From assembly GCA_030248215.1 (NCBI GenBank), contig JASANG010001107.1, positions 763,828 through 827,827 of the forward strand: 64,000 bases of DNA, in the 5' to 3' direction. The position numbers were made by a program, and so were the translations under genes. Positions 1 to 14,100 of this stretch are shown here, piece after piece (positions within the stretch are counted from its first letter, which is position 1; each line of letters starts with the position of its first letter). The notes under the pieces were generated by a model, which saw only the letters and a list, made by a program, of their open reading frames with translations, did no database searches and had not been told where the DNA came from. Source of the DNA: Enoplolaimus lenunculus (Eukaryota > Nematoda > Enoplea > Enoplida > Thoracostomopsidae).

Positions 1-395
1 AAAAAATTCCGATTTTTTGCCGATAGTTTTTGCACATTAGTCAGGTGGAATGCTATCAATTTCATTTCTGGACGCATACCAGTGTGTGTGGACAGGAAAA
101 CTGTTATCTCTCTTCCGTTTGTGTTTGAGAAAACTAATTGAAATGAACCGGTGTTATAAAATTATAATCGTTTATGATGGTAAGGGTTTAAGTCTTCACA
201 TAATGATGTAATGTAGTATCCTATCGGTTTATTAAAGATGGTGGACTAAATCAGGAATCGGCATTGGCATCGGTTCGGCATCCAGGTTTGGGTTCTATAT
301 GCACAAAACAAAATGCAGCTAATGAGATAATACTAAATTAACCAATTACCATAAACAAACATTCTAATCGAGTTTTGGAATCACGGAGCCTTTAC

Positions 396-3300
396 CTTGT
401 TTAGATAAAAATTTGTCGCCAGCAATATTATGAGATCGTACAAAATTGGACCCGTTATAGAAAGTTAAGAACGCTGTCACCTCTTCAATTGTGTGCAAAG
501 GCATGTCTGTTTCACTGAAACAAAGAAATGTTTACTAAATAGAAAGGGTGTAATCTGATATCCGTTCCCTGCAAAATCGATGTCTGTTTTGTTTGCTTTA
601 TGCAAGGAAGGGAACTTCTGGTATGTCTGTGCTCGTAATTTGCCTTACTTTCATGCATGGGTTTTCACTGTGTGCATGTATAATTTACAAAACCTTACAA
701 ATAATTTGCATTTCCATTTCCGTTTCTGGTATATAATTTAATCAATTTCTGTTTCCGATATGTCTACTATCATTTTACATCCTGCAAATATGAGATAAGA
801 CACATTTCATAATCCAGCCATGAGATAGATAGCTAAAGAGAGAGAAACTTGGCAAATAAATTGTGCTGACAGTGATATCCATTGCACTACAGCAACGAAT
901 ATCGCTTCAAAGATACCTATCATCCTTCAAATTCGCAATGGTAACAGATACCTAAGGTTAATCACATAATCCCATTTCCAGTCTGACAATAACGTTAAAA
1001 TCTCATCGAAGCAATCCAAATACATGCGTAACAGCGAAGCACCTCCCCAAATTGTTGAATAACGGCGATGTCGAGTCAAATATATATTATCGGGTTGCGA
1101 ATCATAAACCATGTTAGTAATTTGTCGAAATAAATATTCCTGACGCTGAAATTGGTATAACTGATTAATTTTACACAAAATATTCAAACGCCGTTAACAC
1201 TTACTATGAGTGATGAAAATAACAAGCAAGACCAAAAGGGACACAATCGGAAACTAGGTTAGTTTCATGCTACTTAAAATCGATATAGAACAGTGTTGTC
1301 TCGGCTGCATTATTGGTAGAGAACTTCATCTAGTGTTCAATAACTGGTAATTCAAAGTACATAGAAAAACTAACCTCGTCAATATGAATAAAATAAAAAT
1401 GTTCTTTTCTGTACATCAGTCGGAACGTCTGTTTAAACTGAAATACAATAAACAAACAAAATTAAAAATGTTGCACCTGCTGCCCATAGTTTTAAAGGTT
1501 ATTAACTAACCTCAAGAATCAGACGCGAAGGCGACATGGTAACCACCCAAGATAGATTCGAAATCAGAACTAAGAAAGCGTATTAAAAGTTACATTGTAA
1601 TTCCCCACATAAATTTGGCATAATAAACTGGAATCATTGTTAACTATGAAGAACTTTGAATTTCCAATGTTGACTATGTGTTAAATCAGAAACGCACTGC
1701 CTGTTTCGCTACTTTACTTTTACTTTTAAAAGGTTAAATTTTGGTTCAGGTAAAACATGGTTTATTATTAGCTTTTTTCCAACGATTGAACTCGTACAAT
1801 ATGAAAGAAACCTAGCCACTTATGCATACCATTATTCAAAAGACAGCATACTTGTCTAAAATTTCGTCCATTTAACGCTAAAAAGAACAATATTCTGACA
1901 GGCACCATACCGGCTGTTTCATCAACATCAACATAACGAACGTTATGTAATGGAATTTTGCCTAAAAATAAATAAGTAGATAATACTTATATTCCGGACA
2001 TTTTCGCCAGAAAATCCCGGGTCTGGGTTTTCACTTCGAGAAATTCCTGGTTAGCGTTTTCACAACAAAGTATTCCGCGTCCGGACACTACAAAAATACC
2101 CGGACAAAATACTCAGGAATAAAATTACTTCTATAACAAAATTACCTTAGTGATTTCCGCAATTCGCGTCTACATCCTGAATTGTAACTGTACCGTACAT
2201 AAATTAAGTAGTCTAAACAATTTTTCAGATTGTTGCTCAACGCTAACCGTATGAAATACGTTAAATACAAAAGATTCTCGACATGTCTCTTATGACAACT
2301 ATCGTATGTCGTACGTAAAGCCAAACTGAAGTAGGAATAGTTTGTTCGATTCAAAATCTGATGTGTTCTGCAAAACTTGATGACGGAAAAGCTAAAAGTT
2401 CGCTTAAGCCAAATTCCGGTTCCTGTTCATGTTCTTGTTCTTGCAGAAACATTCAATTCCTGTTCCCGTTTAGGTGAAAGTTAGTTGCTGCTGGAACGCT
2501 GCAAGAAACCTGCTAAAATTAGCTGATAGAATATAGATGGAGGCAAAAATTTCTGCCTTTCTTTGAAACATTTAGACCATGTTCAGTTTTCATGTCATAA
2601 ATATCTGTACATAGATATCGATTGCTACTCAGAATCGGAGTTCCGGGTGCACCCTGGAATAACCGAGTCGGATGTCGAAATTTTGCCTAAGCTGGATACC
2701 CGGTGGAACCCTAATACATAACGTACGTAATAATAGAAATGTTTTGCAAGGTTACACAAGCAACCAGGGTGCAAATCGGACCTGAATTATACCGGAACCG
2801 GAACAACAAATTTATACCGTAGCAGTAATCAGAATCGGAATCGTAACTAGACGTTTTGTGACTGTACGGATAATTCCTATAAACACGTATAATATTGATT
2901 TAGGGTGTCCGTTGGCTGGCAACCAATCTCAAAAACGTTGCATGAACAAATTGTCAATCATTTCTTGGTTCTGTAAAGCGAAACTACAATCAATTATTGA
3001 TTTTAACACAATCGAAAACAATTTAATAGATGAATAACACAGAATTTTTTTGTAGCGTATCACAGCATGTCAGATTAAATTTAAAATTTCAAGATTCTAA
3101 TTCCGATTGATTTTCATTGGAATCGGAACTCGTTTTAATTAGAATCCTAATCGGAATCGTAATTCCGGTTGCACCCTGCATGCAACCTAGTACTACATAA
3201 AACCAGGTAAAGTTGATTTTTTCCAACTCTAGCCCATTTCAAGTGTTATTTTACGTTTTTTAAACATTCTGAGAAAGTTAAATACTAACCGGCAGCATCA

Positions 3301-4705
3301 AATCCTGTTTCATACACAGACATCCACCAAAATCCACCACACTTAAGGTTTTGATCTCCTGGACACTGATATGCACCGCAATCTGTATTTCGGTCGCCAT
3401 TAGTGAAATTGAAATGAACTTCAACGCCGCAATGACACTCTAGGCCATATTGTGTTCCTACAAAGAATAAACTGTTTAGTACAATATAGTCGTTCATTGT
3501 GTTAAAGACAATAGATATCATAATTGCCCACGGCATATCAGACGTATTAAATAGCTACCTGTATATAAAATATAAACTTAATTTTAAGATCTTAATTCAA
3601 TATCTAAAAGAAGAACCTACATACATATGCCTATTCTTAAGTTTTAAACATACACCAGCTCGAAATACGAGCGTATATACCTGCATAAGGATAAGCCAAA
3701 CGATAACAAGTTTCAACGCAAACATCCGGCGTATTGGTAATGTTCAACCGAAATACATCCGCTGTGTTAAATATTCGTTTTTCTTTCGCGCCATCTTTAA
3801 AACAACCAACGTAACGACCAGCGTTTTTCTGGCTTTTGACTAAAACAAATCCAACACTAAAAACTTTTCTGTGAATGGCTAAACAAACAAATAAATTGTA
3901 ATCACATTTCATTGCCAATTTGCACAAATCTAAGCTTATACTTTGCTGCTTATATAGTCGTAGCTATATTACATACTGGTTTTGCAACTCTTCCGTACTT
4001 TGGATGACACATGCTATAACAATAACTCACTTTGCAAGGGGCACTTCGTTTTGAAAACGATTGGGTGCAAAGTTCCATGAGTCGCAAGTTGACACGCAAT
4101 ATTTGCTATTTTATGTCTACAGTGAGATGATTTTGTTCTATTGATTGCGCTTGAAGCATCTGGATGAAGCGTTGTGGCAGAAATGCAAAACTGATTGAAA
4201 TAAGTATATTCTGGTGTGATATTCTGAAAAGCAACTTATATGCCTGTCAAATATTAATTTATTGCATGAAACATGACTGGTTCGTCTGAATAATAGAGAT
4301 TAAAAAGGAACTATAAAGAGAAAAACAGCTTACTCTTCACGAAGCTCAACCAGAAAAGAAGTTCGGCATGTAGCGCTTAGCTCACACTTCAAATTGACAT
4401 TTATGTTTGCTTTTCGTGTTCAAAAACACACCCTTTAGTAACTCACAGTTTAAAAATTACAATATATATATAATATATATACACAATATTCTACTTTAGG
4501 TTCACGAACAAGAATACGAATACAAGTATTGAAAACATACGGTGTTAGAAGAAAAAGAACCAGGTGTTTTGTTCTGCGCAATGTCTGTGACTGCTATCCG
4601 GGAAACCACACGTAATATCGTTACATCCACGGTTAGATATGTAATTGCCAACAAAATCAAAATCAGTAGAACTGTCTTTTTACGAAATTCCAGCGAAAAA
4701 TCCAT
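396..4705 (-). CDS. XYLT: Peptide O-xylosyltransferase with WSC domain (5' part, runs off left edge)
   Basis: Transfers xylose from UDP-xylose to serine of proteoglycan core proteins, the first step of the glycosaminoglycan linker, in the Golgi (family knowledge). Eight coding exons, minus strand: 4705-4541, 4190-4031, 3839-3681, 3457-3290, 1961-1852, 1437-1375, 1145-952, 514-396; all have GT/AG borders and phases join without a break (about 379 residues). Exon 1 starts MDFSLEFRKK and has a type II signal-anchor (VLLILILLAITYLTV). Exon 2 carries the Cys-containing pre-domain typical of XYLT (INRTKSSHCRHKIANIAC). Exons 3-4 encode one WSC domain (RYVGCFKDG to CGGFWWMSVYETG). Exons 5-8 begin the GT14 core: VRILFFLALNGRNFRQ, EHFYFIHIDERQEYLFRQ, TIWGGASLL, DWKWDYVINLSE. 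The first ATG in frame is 4705-4703; an upstream GTG is not needed. The rest of the catalytic and C-terminal domains must lie left of the window. Confidence 0.9.
2765..3178. mobile_element. hAT-like MITE, CAGGGTGCAA family, in xylosyltransferase intron 4
   Basis: 414-bp element with ends CAGGGTGCAAATCGG and CCGGTTGCACCCTG. It is flanked by CAAGCAAC and CATGCAAC, an 8-bp target duplication with one mismatch, as expected for hAT. It has no reading frame of its own. The same internal sequence (a GGTGTCCGTTGGCTGGCAAC-like core) recurs in the interrupted copy at 27190-30160. Confidence 0.75.
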
Positions 4706-6031
4706 ACCGCCCACGTCTCATTATACTAACCGTACGTTTCAGATAAATATAATTGCCACGCCAACATTATTCTCAACATCTTTCTCTAAGTACATTACAA
4801 AACCTACTCCTGAAGAATACGTACAACAAAACAATATTTCCAAAAGGATATTTTCCTTTAACTCGCAACAGAACAGTGTCTTAAAGTACATAAACATCAG
4901 AGTGCGAGTGGATATCCGGTTACGGCACAAAATCGACATGCAAAACATGCCGGATTATGCCAACTGCAATAGAACTAATTGTTACTTCTACATATTGTTT
5001 CTCATACATCTGGAAACTAGAACTGTGTGCCCGAGTACGTTTTATTGTATTACAATAACGCTGGAAAACCTGATAAAGATGACCAGTGTTATTCAAAGGG
5101 GCAACAATGGCTAAACCGATATTGAAACTGAACTCAATACAAGATTACAATGTTTGCAGTTGAAAAGGAAGTGTTTTCTTACGAGGTTTGCGACATGCGG
5201 ATGTTTGGAGGTAAACTGAAACCTCATGCTAATGCTGCACATCGGTAACACGTTGATGTATATGCAGTGCCTTATGGCCATCAGATCCTTCGTTTAGTAC
5301 TCTACTACCGAGTCAAACACTTTACGATCAGCTTTGTGTATATACGTGCTCAATGTGTCGAATCACTACATACATATGTGCCGTTTATGGCTCTAAATAT
5401 GAATTAGGCTTTCTCCAATGTACAGCATTAGCATAAGCTGGTGTCTATATGCGTCAGCCTGTTACACATAGAATAGTAAAATTGGGTCGTTGTTAGTTTA
5501 AAATGCATAGTCATCGAATTTACGCTTTGTCACTTTGTCACGTAAAACCTCTATATACTTTAGGCCATGAAAGAAAGAATTGTTAGCTAGGTGCTAATAT
5601 TTGATTGCTGCAATTAGTCTGTTGCAAGCTGATAATGGGGTACCATGCAGTCCCATCACTAGCTACATGATTACACACCAGTGGTATTCAACATATGTTG
5701 TAGAACCTATCAGTTGGTAACAGACAATGAATTATTTAGAAGGTGTCGGGCAAGAGATATAAAGTATAATAGTTTAAAAAAGTTTTATTTTTCAGCCGTG
5801 ATTTTTAGAATATAAGAAAATAGTGGATGTGCTAAACTTTTTAAATTTTGGATTAATTTCGTCGTATTATATTTTGTATCCAACAGTCGCAGCATACGTG
5901 TCAATTAAATTTGAACCTATTTTAAACTTAAATATAATAGTAAATTCCGAATTTCTACAAAGGAAACCGAATCGAAAAGGCGTTTCCCACATCTGAGAAT
6001 AGTGATCCAGTTTTAGAAACTTACATGATCA
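4706..6031. other. Intergenic region upstream of the xylosyltransferase gene
   Basis: About 1.3 kb of AT-rich sequence between the start codon of the minus-strand xylosyltransferase and the next plus-strand candidate exon. The plus-strand frame at 4542-5114 mostly overlaps exon 1 of the xylosyltransferase and looks like its shadow. I see no further gene, tRNA or clear repeat; the 5' UTR and promoter of the xylosyltransferase should lie here. Confidence 0.5.
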
Positions 6032-6253
6032 ATGGCGCGAAGCGCACCTAAATATTTACCACCACGGTTGAAGCAAGTATTTCACACACGATACTGCAAT
6101 AAAACTTTATGCGAGCATTGTTTTGTTCACGAGTTTGCTAGAAAAAATAAGGCGAAGTTCTCAATTATACAACGATTTAGTTTTGTACTAGTTGGGGACG
6201 GAAGCCAATCAGTATTAACACGTCATGACCTGGGCGACAAATATCTCCTGCTG
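6032..6253 (+). CDS. Doubtful coding exon, weakly CTU2-like
   Basis: ATG-initiated 74-residue open exon that ends at a consensus donor (CTGCTG then GTAAGT). The protein begins MARSAPKYLPPRLKQVF and contains a Cys cluster (YCNKTLCEHCF) followed by a basic stretch and a hydrophobic strand with GDGS (FVLVGDGSQS). The order LCxxC-F, basic helix, hydrophobic strand, small-residue loop loosely recalls the start of cytosolic thiouridylase subunit 2 (CTU2/NCS2), but the second CxxC and the SGGPSS-type loop are not matched. A possible 28-nt second exon follows at 6570-6597 (TTTTCAG acceptor, phase-compatible, VPEECR), and nothing convincing beyond it. It could be a gene fragment or chance. Confidence 0.25.
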
Positions 6254-7536
6254 GTAAGTTACAACACAAAATAAAATAATAGTCGGGTATCACACAAGAC
6301 TTAAGTTGATTTCTTTGACTGAATTATGCAAAATTCTAATTAAGTAAACCGTCGTACTTATCAAATCCAACTTTACAAAACCGAAGAAAGTTTAACTTAA
6401 GCCAAAGATGGCCTGTTAAACCATGTCTCAGCTACCCAGCCGGTTCCTAAAGAATAAAGATAAGCGGTATTTCAAACAAAAAGTAGTTTAGTGACATAGC
6501 TGTTGTTTCTGGTTAGTTTACATTTGTTTGCGGTAATTAACATTTCACAAATGTTAAACGAATTTTCAGATCCTAAATGTTCCTGAGGAGTGCCGAGGTT
6601 AGAATCCCCTATTCCCTAAGGCAACGGATACGTCTGCCAACAGCCCGATCTGATAGCATTCCAATTCACTGTAGTTATCGGCAAAGAGTGTCGTCAAAGT
6701 ATCGACAGTATTTTTGTAGCGCCGTTGCCGATACTCACGAAAAGTGTTAATTATTACCGATGTTGATTAATCAGCACAACGTAGTTTATTATTTTTGGTT
6801 AGGCTTAGGTGTAAGCTTATTCTTACGCTTAAGCTTACGTTTTGCCTCAGTAATATGCGTATACTACTTTTACGGCTTAGTTCTCTACATTAGCCATAAA
6901 ATTAATGAATGCTACGATTGGGTTTTAATTTTTCTTGCTTCGGCTCGCAAATTTATGGACCCCATCCAAATTCGAGGAGAGTTTCTTCCAGGAACTCAAT
7001 TTCGTAGATGCAAGCCACTGCCATTCATTACAAGTCTGATCCCAAATTGCTGTATTTCACACACTAACCAGAGATGGCTAGGGCTAATACTTGTCGAAAT
7101 ACAAATATATTCTTTAGTAAACTGGAACCAAAATATACTAGCTTCAATGTGCGGTTTAATAGGAATAAAGTTTGATTACTAACCCATAAGTACTGGACAC
7201 TGTCAAATAAATAAGCATATTATGTATAGAATGGGACTCTAATTCGAGTTATTTGCGATTGGTTTTAAATTTTGTGGTTCTGAAAGCGATTCTTTAAAAT
7301 TGGCTTATCCAGGATAAAACCTGGTTTAGATAAGCCTTTTTGAAACTTTGTGCCGCACTTGCTAGGACCTTATGTAGGCTTCGGTGAACCCCACAATGGT
7401 CCTAGGCGAGGGTTATGAGGCGTTGTCTCGGCTCTGTTCGTGTGGGTTGGGAGCAGATCCTCTTTTGACTAATGGTTTGTTATGTAACGTTTAACCTAGC
7501 TGCACGCGCACATTTCACGTGAAGCACTGTTGCTGT

Positions 7537-7952
7537 CAGGGTGCAACCGGAATACCGGTTCCGGTAGGGAAATCCGGTATTTTTCACAATCCGGTTCCGG
7601 TAAAAAATCCGGTATTTTTTCACCGGAATTTTCCGGTATTTTCGGTGTTGAACGTTTTTTCTCGTTCGAAAATTTTAGAAAAATGGGCGTATTCTAACTT
7701 ATTTATCTCAAATTGTCCGAGCGTGTGTTGTCAAAATTTTCAATTTGTTCCATACTGCATAATTTATCACATGTTTCCACCTGCTGCATTTGTTTCAGGA
7801 TTTTGGCATTCTAAATGGTGTGTTTACAGCTTTAAAAGCGATAAAATCCCGCCTAAAATAAATTTTTCGGTGACAAATATTTTTTATTTTCCGGTTCTGG
7901 TAGTTTTTTTAACTTTCCGGTTCCGGTATTTTATAATTCCGGTTGCACCCTG
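7537..7952. mobile_element. hAT-like MITE, CAGGGTGCAACCGGAAT family (intact ends)
   Basis: 416-bp element with inverted ends CAGGGTGCAACCGGAATACC and GGTTGCACCCTG, subterminal runs of CCGGTTCCGGTA, and an exact 8-bp target duplication GTTGCTGT (7529-7536 and 7953-7960). The 8-bp duplication and the CAGGG terminus place it with hAT-type non-autonomous elements. The 149-residue frame at 7519-7968 simply runs through the element and is not a gene. Confidence 0.85.
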
Positions 7953-8144
7953 GTTGCTGTTGTTTTGATTAATTTAATTTTCTAACCCACATGTTGTATG
8001 CATAAGAATTTATTCATCATGTTTTAGTTTAACGCTACCTACATAAATACGCAAAATATTTTTGGTTGTGCTTGTTTACCTACCTACTCTGCAAATTTTT
8101 TGCTTAAAGCTATATTTAAGTGTAATATTGTACTAACAAACACC

Positions 8145-11100
8145 ATGTGCGACGCCGAACAGATCCAAGCAGAGCTTTCTGTCTTGGATCCGATGCAGTT
8201 TCCAGCAGCTTGCAGATATCTACAAGACAGTAAGTTCGTGCAGAAGTTAACTTTGTCATGTATTGTTTGATGTATCACGTTTCGCTAACTGTCAAATGGA
8301 CACACGTAGTGGTCGTTGAAAATTCACAAAAACTTTTGAATTTGTAATTTTTCTACGTATAGGTTACGTACAAGTGTCAGGGACCGACCGGATATTAATA
8401 TTAACGGATACAGTAGCCGGATAGTAAATTTTATACCGGAACCGGGGCCCGATAAAAATCGGATATAGGTTATAAATTTGTGCACTGTTGGTCAGGGATG
8501 GGCGGTCTCGGTCAAACTCAGCCTTAATCAATTTTTAATTGTCACCGAAAACAAAATGATAAGTACTTCTAACAAAAGTTTTGAATATACGTATTTATTT
8601 TTTATCGCTACAAATTGCCGTTTAATTCATACAATTATTAATTGAACTAATAAATCGCCGCCAAACTTTATTTTTTACTTTATTTACCGCTTAGGTACGG
8701 TCGCACAAACTCAACGATTAAAAACTTTCACATAGCAATCTCCCATTGCTATTGAATAGCAGACGTTGTGCGCATATGAAAATGACTTTAAATGGATTAT
8801 ATGCGACCGTCAGTGAAAAAGCTCATTCACTTTGCTTGCGTTGTGCAACTTTATTTAATACCTGTTCGCTTCCACATCCTCATACCTAACTGAAGCGTTA
8901 ACCTAAGCCATCCATGTCATAATGTAGTATGATAATCACTTGAAGTAAGCAAGTAGGTACCCAATTTTTAGTGGTTCACGCTTCCGGCATTTTTTCACCT
9001 GCCGGTTCCGGCTCTGGTAAATTTTTATCTGAATTAAAAATTCTGGTATTAAAATTTGATCAGTGGAAATAGAAATATATTCTGGCGCTCAGGGTGGGCG
9101 GTCTCGGTAAGTCTGGGGATTTGGCTGGTCTCGGTCTCGGTTTTGTTCAGGCTCGGTGGTTTGCAAACCGATACCAGTTCTGTATTGAAAGGAAACCCAA
9201 AACACTTGCATGTTATTGTGACAAAGCATTAATATGTAGTTGCATTTTCGCGTTTAAAACATTTAAGGCATCGGTTAAAAAATAATGAGTCATCCGTATT
9301 TAGAAGTCGCGCTATGTTAAAAAATTTTCCAGTCTATTTGGCTTGCCCGGTTGTAAAAACAACATTACGTATAGATCTGAATTAGGGATTGTACCGAGGG
9401 TGTTTTGTGACAGTGAAATGGTCCTGAGCCTGTACGAAGGATATATAGCAACAGTAGCCAAGTGAAAAATAACGTAAAAATAAAGTTTGGCAGCGATTTA
9501 TTAGTTTAATTGTATGAAGCTGCAATTCAAAGTTGGTAAAAATATTCAAAAGTTTCGTTAAAAATATCTGGTTTTTATTTTCGGTAATGGTTCAAAATTG
9601 TCCGTGACTTAGGCCAAAAGTCTCGGTCTCGCTTTTTTGACCGAGACCGCCCATTCCTGCTGGCGATTGACGATTCAATTTCGTTGGAAAAAAGCTGTAG
9701 TTTTTACACTGTAAGCGTTCTATATTTTATCGTCGTCTTTGACGTGGGGTCGTGTTAGGAAAAAATGTTTTATGCTCGGTAGCTGTCAAAAATTGACCGA
9801 GACCGAGACCAAACAGTGTGCCATGCTTAGGGTGCGACCGGATATCGGGTTAATATTCGGGAAAAACTGATATCCGTATCCGGTTTCGGTATCCGGTATA
9901 AACCTGCCGGATACCGGATATTTACGTTTGTGGGGCCGAATATCATAAAAAGTTTTTTACAAGTGAGCGTCTTTAAAATTTTGCTGGGATTTCATTTCTG
10001 GACAAGTCAAGAAGTTCCAGCTTTGTGCATTAAAAATTTCCGTTTATTAACAGCAATTATAAACGTAATAAAACAGCCGGCCGAAAAATGCTATATCCAG
10101 TTCCTGTTCCGGTAAAAATTTCAATATCCGGTTCCGGTTTGCCGATTGGTTCTCATTTTATGTTACAACTTGTGAAATTTTCAGATTTGATTCGTGGTAC
10201 GTCTGATATTCCTGCTGAACCAGAATATTTGGAACTTGATACCAATCAGCCAATTCGTGTTACTCGCAAGATTCTCATTCCAGTTCATCGAGCGCCCAGG
10301 GTATGGCATTAAAATAAAACGAAAAAATTTCTGTTCTTGCACCTTTGAATACGTATGAAGTACTGTGGTGAGAACGATGTCTATAACTCGTGTAGGACTG
10401 CTTGTTACGTAATTAACCTTGTAAATAAAGTTTCTATGTCACTGGTTAAAATTTGTTGTACCGTTTTCAGTGGTGGGGAGCAGGGTGCAACCGGAATTCC
10501 GGTTTCAGTTCCAGCATTTTTTCACCTTCCGGCTCCGGTAAATTTTTACCGGATTTAAAAATTCCGGTGTTATAATTTTGCCGTTTTCTTAACTTTGCTA
10601 ATTTTGAAGAATCTCTTTTAAAAGCCACTTAATAAAATAAATACCTATGTTCGACTAAGGTTATTTCACAAATAATAGAGCAAAAAATAAGATTAAAATG
10701 AAATTTTTGGTGAAACGCATTTTCACTTTCCGGTTCCGGTATAATTTTCAAATTCCGGTTCCGGTAAATTGTAATTCCGGTTGCACCCTAGTGGGGAGAT
10801 ATAATGCTTACGTGCGATCGGATATCCGGCGCCGTTTAATATCTGCCAAAAACCGATATCCGCATCCGGTTTCCATATCTGATCCGATATAAACCTACCG
10901 GATATTTACGAATCTGATCCCGAATACCATAAAACTGCTTTTGACCAGGGTTGAAGATTCAATATCCCGTTCCGGTATTTGTAAATTAATATCCGTTAGC
11001 ACACTGCTTACCAGCTAGTTGACAGTTTTGACACTCACTACCTTGACATACCGAATGCCTCTATGATGAAAAATATAATGCTTGAGTGAAAGTAAAATGA

Positions 11101-14100
11101 TTCGTTCAAGGAAAATAATCTGAGAGGTTTACGTACACTACCAGTCGTAGTGGGTCTACATTTATTGAGCGAAGCTCGAACACACTTAAACAGTTAAGCT
11201 TAGATATTAGCTAACTATTCATTTATTGGTTTTGGAGGTTGTAAACAATTTATTCAGATTCCTCGCACCCAAAAAACCATTATTTCTCAAATTATATTAC
11301 AGTCCGTACGTTGATAACCGCTATAGACTGCGGTTCAGCCCTGATAAAAATTCAGAACTCAAGGCATCTGATGCATACGTTGTTTCTTTACCGCAGGTTA
11401 TTATGTGCATATAAATCGCCTTGTGTCGTTATGTTTTGATTCTTATTGAATTGTGTTTTTGATTTGGTAGTGGTAGATAAATAAATATGCTTACAACGAA
11501 TGCATCTATGATGATAACTATGTTTTTGAAAGCTGAATGATTCTTCAAGGGAAATAATCTGAGAGGTGTTTATCATGGTGCAACCGGTTTAGCCCAATTA
11601 CGAATTGGGCTAGCCCAGGGCGTAGTTATGACTTGTGCTAGTGTAACGGCTTAATTTTTTATGCGACAAGAGTACACCTTGTGATAGGTTACTAGCTTAA
11701 TGTCATACTCAAATACGATTGGCTGATGCGAATATTCTTTTCTGATTGACTTAAGTAATCGCCAACTTTGGCTGCCTAACTGTTTGCTTTACAGAGCAAA
11801 GCGGAATCAAGCGGGATTACGACTCTATCAAGTAACCAATTAAAAACACTGATTTATCTGACATGATTCCGCCTTGGGCTAGCCCAAGTCGTAATTCCAC
11901 TTTGGACTTCCGATTCGGAATTTGGCTGAATCTGAATTACGACTTGGGCTACGACCAGGGTGCAACCGGAATTACAATTTACCGGAACCGGAATTTGAAA
12001 ATTTTACCGGAACCGGAACCGGAAAGTGAAAAATGCATTTCACCAAAAATTTCATTTTAATCTTATTTTTCGCTCTATTATTTGTGAAATAACCTTAGTC
12101 GAACATAGGTATTTATTTTATTTGTTGTATTTTAGATTTTCATCATCGAATGAAGTGAAATCCACCATTAATGGCTTATATTCGGAGTACAAGTGGCTTT
12201 CAAAAGAGATTCTTAAAAATTAGCAAAGTTAAGAAAACGGCCAAATTATAATACCGGAATTTTTAAATCCGGTAAAATTTACCGGAACCGGAAGGTGAAA
12301 AAATGCCGGAACCGGAATTCCGGTTGCACCCTGGCTACGACATATTTTATAATAATATAGAGAACAAATTACGTTTTAACGGTTTGTCGTAATAAACGTT
12401 GTGTTTTATTGCATAAATTTTATGACCAAGTTCAGGTTGTTATAAACAATTTCGTATCCAAAACCGGCGTGCAGCTTTCCGGTTCCGGTAAAATTTTAAA
12501 ATTCCGGTTCCGGTAAATTGTAATTCCGGTTGCACCCTGGTGGGGAGATATAATGCTTACGTGCGATCGGATATCCGGCGCCGTTTAATATCTGCCAAAA
12601 ACCGATATCCGCATCCGGTTTCCATATCTGATCCGATATAAACCTACCGGATATTTACGAATCTGATCCCGAATACCATAAAACTGCTTTTGACCAGGGT
12701 TGAAGATTCAATATCCCGTTCCGGTATTTGTAAATTAATATCCGTTAGCACACTGCTTACCAGCTAGTTGACAGTTTTGACACTCACTACCTTGACATAC
12801 CGAATGCCTCTATGATGAAAAATATAATGCTTGAGTGAAAGTAAAATGATTCGTTCAAGGGAAATAATCTGAGAGGTTTACGTACACTACCAGTCGTAGT
12901 GGGACTACATTTATTGAGCGAAGCTCGAACACACTTAAACAGTTAAGCTTAGATATTAGCTAACTATTCATTTATTGGTTTTGGAGGTTGTAAACAATTT
13001 ATTCAGATTCCTCGCACCCAAAAAACCATTATTTCTCAAATTATATTACAGTCCGTACGTTGATAACCGCTATAGACTGCGGTTCAGCCCTGATAAAAAT
13101 TAAGAACTCAAGGCATCTGATGCATACGTTGTTTCTTTACCGCAGGTTATTATGTACATATAAATCGCCTTGTGTCGTTATGTTTTGATTCTTATTGAAT
13201 TGTGTTTTTGATTTGGTAGTGGTAGATAAATAAATATGCTTACAACGAATGCCTCTATGATGATAACTATGTTTTTGAAAGCTGAATGATTCTTCAAGGG
13301 AAATAATCTGAGAGGTATTTATCAGGGTGCAACCGGTTTAGCCCAATTACGAATTGGGCTAGCCCAGGGCGTAGTTATGACTTGAGCTTGTGTAACGGCT
13401 TAATTTTTTTATGCGACAAGAGTACACCTTGTGATAGGTTACTAGCTTAATGTCATACTCAAATACGATTGGCTGATGCAAATATTCTTTTCTGATTGAC
13501 TTAAGGAATCGCCAACTTTGGCTGCCTAACTGTTTGCTTTACAGAGCAAAGCGGAATCAAGCGGATTACGACTCTATCAAGTAACCAATTAAAAACACTG
13601 ATTTATCTGACATGATTCCGCCTTGGGCTAGCCCAAGTCGTAATTCCACTTTGGACTTCATTCGGAATTTGGCTGAATCTGAATTACGACTTGGGCTACG
13701 ACATATTTTATAATAATATAGAGAACAAATTACGTTTTAACGGTTTGTCGTAATAAACGTTGTGTTTTATTGCATAAATTTTATGACCAAGTTCAGGTTG
13801 TTATAAACAATTTCGTATCCAAAACCGGCGTGCAACTTTCCGGTTCCGGTAAAATTTTCAAATTACGGTTCAGGTAAATTGTAATTCCGGTTGCACCCTG
13901 GTGGGGAGATATAATGCTTACGTGCGATCGGATATCCGGCGCCGTTTAATATCTGCCAAAAACCGTTATCCGCATCCGGTTTCCATATCTGATCCGATAT
14001 AAACCTACCGGATATTTACGAATCTGATCCCGAATACCATAAAACTGCTTTTGACCAGGGTTGAAGATTCAATATCCCGTTCCGGTATTTGTAAATTAAT

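Noticed and set aside
1511-1570. Extra xylosyltransferase exon (LISNLSWVVTMSPSRLILE)
   Set aside because: It superficially resembled the VLTVHGR strand, but the 1961-1852 exon (VRILFFLALNGRNFRQ) fills that place, keeps phase and aligns residue for residue with the next exon.
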